This document shows positions 58,001 to 64,000 of a stretch of DNA of 64,000 bases, piece after piece. The position numbers and the translations under genes are program-made. Source of the DNA: Rhabditoides inermis (Eukaryota > Nematoda > Chromadorea > Rhabditida > Rhabditidae). The notes beneath the pieces were generated by a model, which worked only from the letters and a program-made list of their open reading frames with translations, was not told the origin of the DNA and ran no database searches. The stretch's first letter is position 1, and each line of letters starts with the position of its first letter. Location: positions 1 through 64,000 of the forward strand of contig CAWZYM010000126.1 in NCBI GenBank assembly GCA_963966185.1. The letters run 5' to 3'.

Positions 58001-61000
58001 GGCTTGATGTGGGCTTGATGTGGGCTTGATGTGGGCTTGATGCGGGCTTGATGTGGGCTTGATGTGGGCTTGATGTGAGTTTGATGTGGGCTTGATGTGG
58101 GCTTGTTGTGGGTTTGATGTGGGCCTGATGTGAGCTTAATGTGATATCAAAGAAATCAATGTGGGCTTGATGTGGGTTTGATTTGGGCCTGATGTGGGCT
58201 TGATGTGGGTTAGATGTGGGATTGAAGTGGGATTGATGTGGGCTTGAAAAGGGCTTGAAGTGGGCTTGATGTGGGCTTGATTTGGGCTTGATGTGGGTTT
58301 GATGTGGGCCTGATGTGAGCTTAATGTGATATCAAAGAAATCAATGTGGACTTGATGTGGGCTTGATGTGGGCTCGATGTGGGCTTGATGTGGGCTTGAT
58401 GTGGGTTTGATTTGGGCCTGATGTGGGCTTGATGTGGGTTAGATGTGGGATTGAAGTGGGATTGATGTGGGCTTGAAAAGGGCTTGAAGTGGGCTTGATG
58501 TGGGCTTGATGTGGGCTTGATGTGGGCTTGATGTGGGCTTGATGTGGGCTTGATGTGGGCTTGATGTGAGCTTGATGTGGGCTTAATGTGGGCTTGATGT
58601 GGGTTTGATGTGGGCCTGATGTGAGCTTAATGTGATATCAAAGAAATCAATGTGGACTTGATGTGGGCTTGATGTGGGCTCGATGTGGGCTTGATGTGGG
58701 CTTGATGTGGGTCTGATTTGGGCCTGATGTGGGCTTGATGTGAGCTTGATGTGCGCTTGATGTGGGCTTGATGTGGGCTTGATGCGGGCTTGATGTGGGC
58801 TTGATGCGGGCTTGATGTGGGCTTGATGTGGGTTTGATGTGGGCCTGATGTGAGCTTAATGTGATATCAAAGAAATCAATGTGGGCTTGATGTGGGTTTG
58901 ATTTGGGCCTGATGTGGGCTTGATGTGGGTTAGATGTGGGATTGAAGTGGGATTGATGTGGGCTTGAAAAGGGCTTGAAGTGGGCTTGATGTGGGCTTGA
59001 TGTGGGCTTGATGTGGGCTTGATGTGGGCTTGATGGGGGCTCGATGTGGGCTCGATGTGGGCTTGATGTGGGCTTGATGTGGGTTTGATTTGGGCCTGAT
59101 GTGGGTTTGATGTGGGTTAGATGTGGGATTGAAGTGTGATTGATGTGGGCTTGAAAAGGGCTTGAAGTGGGCTTGATGTGGGCTTGATGTGGGCTTGCTG
59201 TGGGCTTGATGTGGGCTTGATGTGGGCTTGATCTGGGCTTGATGCGGGCTTGATGTGGGCTTGATGTGGGCTTAATGTGGGCTTGATGTGGGCTTAATGT
59301 GAGACTGTAGAGTTGAATGTGGACTTGATGTGCGCTTGATGTGCGCTTGATGTGGGCTTGATGGGGGCCTGATGTGAGCTTAATGTGAGCTTGATGTGGG
59401 CTTGATGTGGGCTTGATGTGGGTTTGATGTGGGCCTGATGTGAGCTTAATGTGATATCAAAGAAATCAATGTGGGCTTGATGTGGGTTTGATTTGGGCCT
59501 GATGTGGGCTTGATGTGGGTTAGATGTGGGATTGAAGTGGGATTGATGTGGGCTTAAAAAGGGCTTGAAGTGGGCTTGATGTGGGCTTGATGTGGGCTTG
59601 ATGTGGGCTTGATGTGGGCTTGATGTGGGCTTGATGTGGGCTTGATGCGGGCTTGATGTGGGCTTGATGTGGGCTTGATGTGAGCTTGATGTGGGCTTGA
59701 TGTGGGCTTGATGTGGGTTTGATGTGGGCCTGATGTGAGCTTAATGTGATATCAAAGAAATCAATGTGGGCTTGATGTGGGTTTGATTTGGGCCTGATGT
59801 GGGCTTGATGTGGGTTAGATGTGGGATTGAAGTGGGATTGATGTGGGCTTGAAAAGGGCTTGAAGTGGGCTTGATGTGGGCTTGATTTGGGCTTGATGTG
59901 GGTTTGATGTGGGCCTGATGTGAGCTTAATGTGATATCAAAGAAATCAATGTGGACTTGATGTGGGCTTGATGTGGGCTTGATGTGGGCTTGATGTGGGC
60001 TTGATGTGGGTTTGATTTGGGCCTGATGTGGGCTTGATGTGGATTAGATGTGGGATTGAAGTGGAATTGATGTGGGCTTGAAAAGGGCTTGAAGTGGGCT
60101 TGATGTGGGCTTGATGTGGGCTTGATGTGGGCTTGATGTGGGCTTGATGTGGGCTTGATGTGGGCTTGATGTGAGCTTGATGTGGGCTTGATGTGGGCTT
60201 GATGTGGGTTTGATGTGGGCCTGATGTGAGCTTAATGTGATATCAAAGAAATCAATGTGGACTTGATGTGGGCTTGATGTGGGCTCGATGTGGGCTTGAT
60301 GTGGGCTTGATGTGGGTCTGATTTGGGCCTGATGTGGGCTTGATGTGAGCTTGATGTGCGCTTGATGTGGGCTTGATGGGGGCCTGATGTGAGCTTAATG
60401 TGAGCTTGATGTGGGCTTGATGTGGGCTTGATGTGGGTTTGATGTGGGCCTGATGTGAGCTTAATGTGATATCAAAGAAATCAATGTGGGCTTGATGTGG
60501 GTTTGATGTGGGTTTGATTTGGGCCTGATGTGGGCTTGATGTGGGTTAGATGTGGGATTGAAGTGGGATTGATGTGGGCTTAAAAAGGGCTTGACGTGGG
60601 CTTGATGTGGGCTTGATGTGGGCTTGATGTGGGCTTGATGTGGGCTTGATGTGGGCTTGATGCGGGCTTGATGTGGGCTTGATGTGGGCTTGATGTGAGC
60701 TTGATGTGGGCTTGATGTGGGCTTGATGTGGGTTTGATGTGGGCCTGATGTGAGCTTAATGTGATATCAAAGAAATCAATGTGGGCTTGATGTGGGTTTG
60801 ATTTGGGCCTGATGTGGGCTTGATGTGGGTTAGATGTGGGATTGAAGTGGGATTGATGTGGGCTTGAAAAGGGCTTGAAGTGGGCTTGATGTGGGCTTGA
60901 TTTGGGCTTGATGTGGGTTTGATGTGGGCCTGATGTGAGCTTAATGTGATATCAAAGAAATCAATGTGGACTTGATGTGGGCTTGATGTGGGCTTGATGT

Positions 61001-64000
61001 GGGTTTGATTTGGGCCTGATGTGGGTTTGATGTGGGTTAGATGTGGGATTGAAGTGTGATTGATGTGGGCTTGAAAAGGGCTTGAAGTGGGCTTGATGTG
61101 GGCTTGATGTGGGCTTGCTGTGGGCTTGATGTGGGCTTGATGAGGGCTTGATGTGGGCTTGATGCGGGCTTGATGTGGGCTTGATGTGGGCTTAATGTGG
61201 GCTTGATGTGGGCTTAATGTGAGACTGTAGAGTTGAATGTGGACTTGATGTGCGCTTGATGTGCGCTTGATGTGGGCTTGATGGGGGCCTGATGTGAGCT
61301 TAATGTGAGCTTGATGTGGGATTGATGTGGGCTTGATGTGGGTTTGATGTGGGCCTGATGTGAGCTTAATGTGATATCAAAGAAATCAATGTGGGCTTGA
61401 TGTGGGTTTGATTTGGGCCTGATGTGGGCTTGATGTGGGTTAGATGTGGGATTGAAGTGGGATTGATGTGGGCTTAAAAAGGGCTTGAAGTGGGCTTGAT
61501 GTGGGCTTCATGTGGGCTTGATGTGGGCTTGATGTGGGCTTGATGTGGGCTTGATGTGGGCTTGATGCGGGCTTGATGTGGGCTTGATGTGGGCTTGATG
61601 TGAGCTTGATGTGGGCTTGATGTGGGCTTGATGTGGGTTTGATGTGGGCCTGATGTGAGCTTAATGTGATATCAAAGAAATCAATGTGGGCTTGATGTGG
61701 GTTTGATTTGGGCCTGATGTGGGCTTGATGTGGGTTAGATGTGGGATTGAAGTGGGATTGATGTGGGCTTGAAAAGGGCCTGAAGTGGGCTTGATGTGGG
61801 CTTGATTTGGGCCTGATGTGGGCTTGATGTGGGTTAGATGTGGGATTGAAGTGTGATTGATGTGGGCTTGAAAAGGTTTTGAAGTGGGCTTGATGTGGGC
61901 TTGATGTGGGCTTGCTGTGGGCTTGATGTGGGCTTGATGTGGACTTGATGTGCGCTTGATGTGAGCTTGATGTGGGCTTGATGGGGGCCTGATGTGAGCT
62001 TAATGTGAGATTAAAGAAATCGATGTGGACTTGATGTGGGCTTGATGTGAACTTGATGTGGGCTTAATGTGAGCTTGATGTGGGCTTGATGTGGGCTTGA
62101 TGTGGGTTTTATGTGGGCCTGATGTGAGCTTAATGTGATATCAAAGAAATCAATGTGGACTTGATGTGGGCTTGATGTGGGCTCGATGTGGGCTTGATGT
62201 GGGCTTGATGTGGGTTTGATTTGGGCCTGATGTGGGCTTGATGTGGGTTAGATGTGGGATTGAAGTGGGATTGATGTGGGCTTGATGTGGGCTTAATGTG
62301 GGCTTGATGTGGGCTTAATGTGAGACTATAGAGTTGAATGTGGACTTGATGTGCGCTTGATGTGAGCTTGATGTGAGCTTGATGTGGGCTTGATGTGGGT
62401 TAGATGTGGGATTGAAGTGGGATTGATGTGGGCTTGAAAAGGGCTTGAAGTGGGCTTGATGTGGGCTTGATTTGGGACTGATGTGGGCTTGATGTGGGTT
62501 AGATGTGGGATTGAAGTGTGATTGATGTGGGCTTGAAAAGGTCTTGAAGTGGGCTTGATGTGGGCTTGATGTGGGCTTGCTGTGGGCTTGATGTGGGCTT
62601 GATGTGGGCTTGATGTGGGCTTGATGCGGGCTTGATGTGGGCTTGATGTGGACTTAATGTGGGCTTGATGTGGGCTTAATGTGAGACTGTAGAGTTGAAT
62701 GTGGACTTGATGTGCGCTTGATGTGCGCTTGATGTGGGCTTGATGGGGGCCTGATGTGAGCTTAATGTGAGCTTGATGTGGGCTTGATGTGGGCTTGATG
62801 TGGGTTTGATGTGGGCCTGATGTGAGCTTAATGTGATATCAAAGAAATCAATGTGGGCTTGATGTGGGTTTGATTTGGGCCTGATGTGGGCTTGATGTGG
62901 GTTAGATGTGGGATTGAAGTGGGATTGATGTGGGCTTGAAAAGGGCTTGAAGTGAACTTGATGTGGGCTTGATGTGGGTTTTATGTGGGCCTGATGTGAG
63001 CTTAATGTGATATCAAAGAAATCAATGTGGACTTGATGTGGGCTTGATGTGGGCTCGATGTGGGCTCGATGTGGGCTTGATGTGGGTTTGATTTGGGCCT
63101 GATGTGGGCTTGATGTGGGTTAGATGTGGGATTGAAGTGGGATTGATGTGGGCTTGATGTGGGCTTAATGTGGGCTTGATGTGGGCTTAATGTGAGACTA
63201 TAGAGTTGAATGTGGACTTGATGTGCGCTTGATGTGAGCTTGATGTGAGCTTGATGTGGGCTTGATGTGGGTTAGATGTGGGATTGAAGTGGGATTGATG
63301 TGGGCTTGAAAAGGGCTTGAAGTGGGCTTGATGTGGGCTTGATTTGGGACTGATGTGGGCTTGATGTGGGTTAGATGTGGGATTGAAGTGTGATTGATGT
63401 GGGCTTGAAAAAGTCTTGAAGTGGGCTTGATGTGGGCTTGATGTGGGCTTGCTGTGGGCTTGATGTGGGCTTGATGTGGGCTTGATGTGGGCTTGATGCG
63501 GGCTTGATGTGGGCTTGATGTGGACTTAATGTGGGCTTGATGTGGGCTTAATGTGAGACTGTAGAGTTGAATGTGGACTTGATGTGCGCTTGATGTGCGC
63601 TTGATGGGGGCCTGATGTGAGCTTAATGTGAGCTTGATGTGGGCTTGATGTGGGCTTGATGTGGGTTTGATGTGGGCCTGATGTGAGCTTAATGTGATAT
63701 CAAAGAAATCAATGTGGGCTTGATGTGGGTTTGATTTGGGCCTGATGTGGGCTTGATGTGGGTTAGATGTGGGATTGAAGTGGGATTGATGTGGGCTTGA
63801 AAAGGGCTTGAAATGGGCTTGATGTGGGCTTGATGTGGGCTTGATGTGGGCTTGATGTGGGCTTGATGTGGGCTTGATGTGGGCTTGATGCGGGCTTGAT
63901 GTGGGCTTGATGTGGGCTTGATGTGAGCTTGATGTGGGCTTGATGTGGGCTTGATGTGGGTTTGATGTGGGCCTGATGTGAGCTTAATGTGATATCAAAG
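46079..64000. repeat. 11-bp minisatellite array, right block (runs off the window)
   Basis: Same monomer and markers as the left block, but arranged differently. Pure runs of GATGTGGGCTT up to about ten units occur, with new variants GATGCGGGCTT, CATGTGGGCTT and GATTTGGGCCT. GAGACTGTAGAG occurs at 46381, 46676, 47178 and onwards at irregular spacing; near the end a GAGACTATAGAG variant appears at 62322 and 63194 (872 bp apart). Several blocks over 500 bp look repeated, for example around 53.5 and 55.5 kb. No gene. Confidence 0.97.

Noticed and set aside
35437..64000. CRISPR-like array
   Set aside because: Repeats are contiguous 11-bp monomers without unique spacers, in a metazoan context with no cas genes.

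Overview
This window is metazoan nuclear DNA, most likely from a nematode. Three things point there: split genes with introns of about 46-140 bp, Na+/K+-ATPase alpha exons whose residues read like nematode EAT-6, and a dense load of animal-type transposons (Polinton-like integrase, two non-LTR families, a gag-only LTR element, MITEs, tRNA-headed SINEs). Nothing bacterial is present. The species cannot be named from the sequence alone.

Layout. (1) 1-17.2 kb is a segmental duplication: 1-6673 recurs in direct orientation at 10505-17178, more than 99% identical by eye. Each copy carries a broken Na+/K+-ATPase alpha fragment (minus strand), two small secreted-protein genes (minus strand), a 408-bp MITE and two tRNA-like SINE heads. 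The 3.8-kb spacer holds dispersed repeats, GA/TC microsatellites, one terminal exon (minus) and one DM9-like gene (plus). (2) 17.5-19 kb is a decayed Polinton-type integrase, cleanly split by a 622-bp MITE. (3) 19-23.3 kb holds two convergent, unrecognised genes: an acidic multi-exon plus-strand gene with a 1.3-kb palindrome in one intron, and a minus-strand gene that shares a short C-terminal segment with it. (4) 23.4-27 kb holds a foldback element built from two facing tRNA-SINE heads, then a complete gag-only LTR retrotransposon with near-identical 247/244-bp LTRs. (5) 27.5-31.2 kb holds two head-to-tail, seemingly identical 1793-bp reverse-transcriptase segments of a 5'-truncated LINE (minus). 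(6) 31.3-35.4 kb holds microsatellites, a short inverted repeat and a second, decayed LINE (plus) with an ORF1/ORF2 overlap. (7) From 35437 to the window end is a G-rich minisatellite of 11-bp monomer GATGTGGGCTT in higher-order repeats. It is interrupted once, at 44704-46078, by a 1375-bp foldback transposon with a TTA target duplication. That element carries a gene-like fragment faintly resembling part of a PTB domain.

How it fits together: few host genes look intact, and most protein-like stretches carry one or two 1-nt lesions. Either this is a repeat-rich, gene-poor region (subtelomeric or pericentromeric would fit) full of decaying duplicates, or the assembly keeps single-base indel errors. 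The lesions shared by both ATPase copies argue for real decay before the duplication. The best candidates for something undescribed are the foldback element inside the satellite, the palindrome that copied its own exon-intron junction, and the satellite itself.
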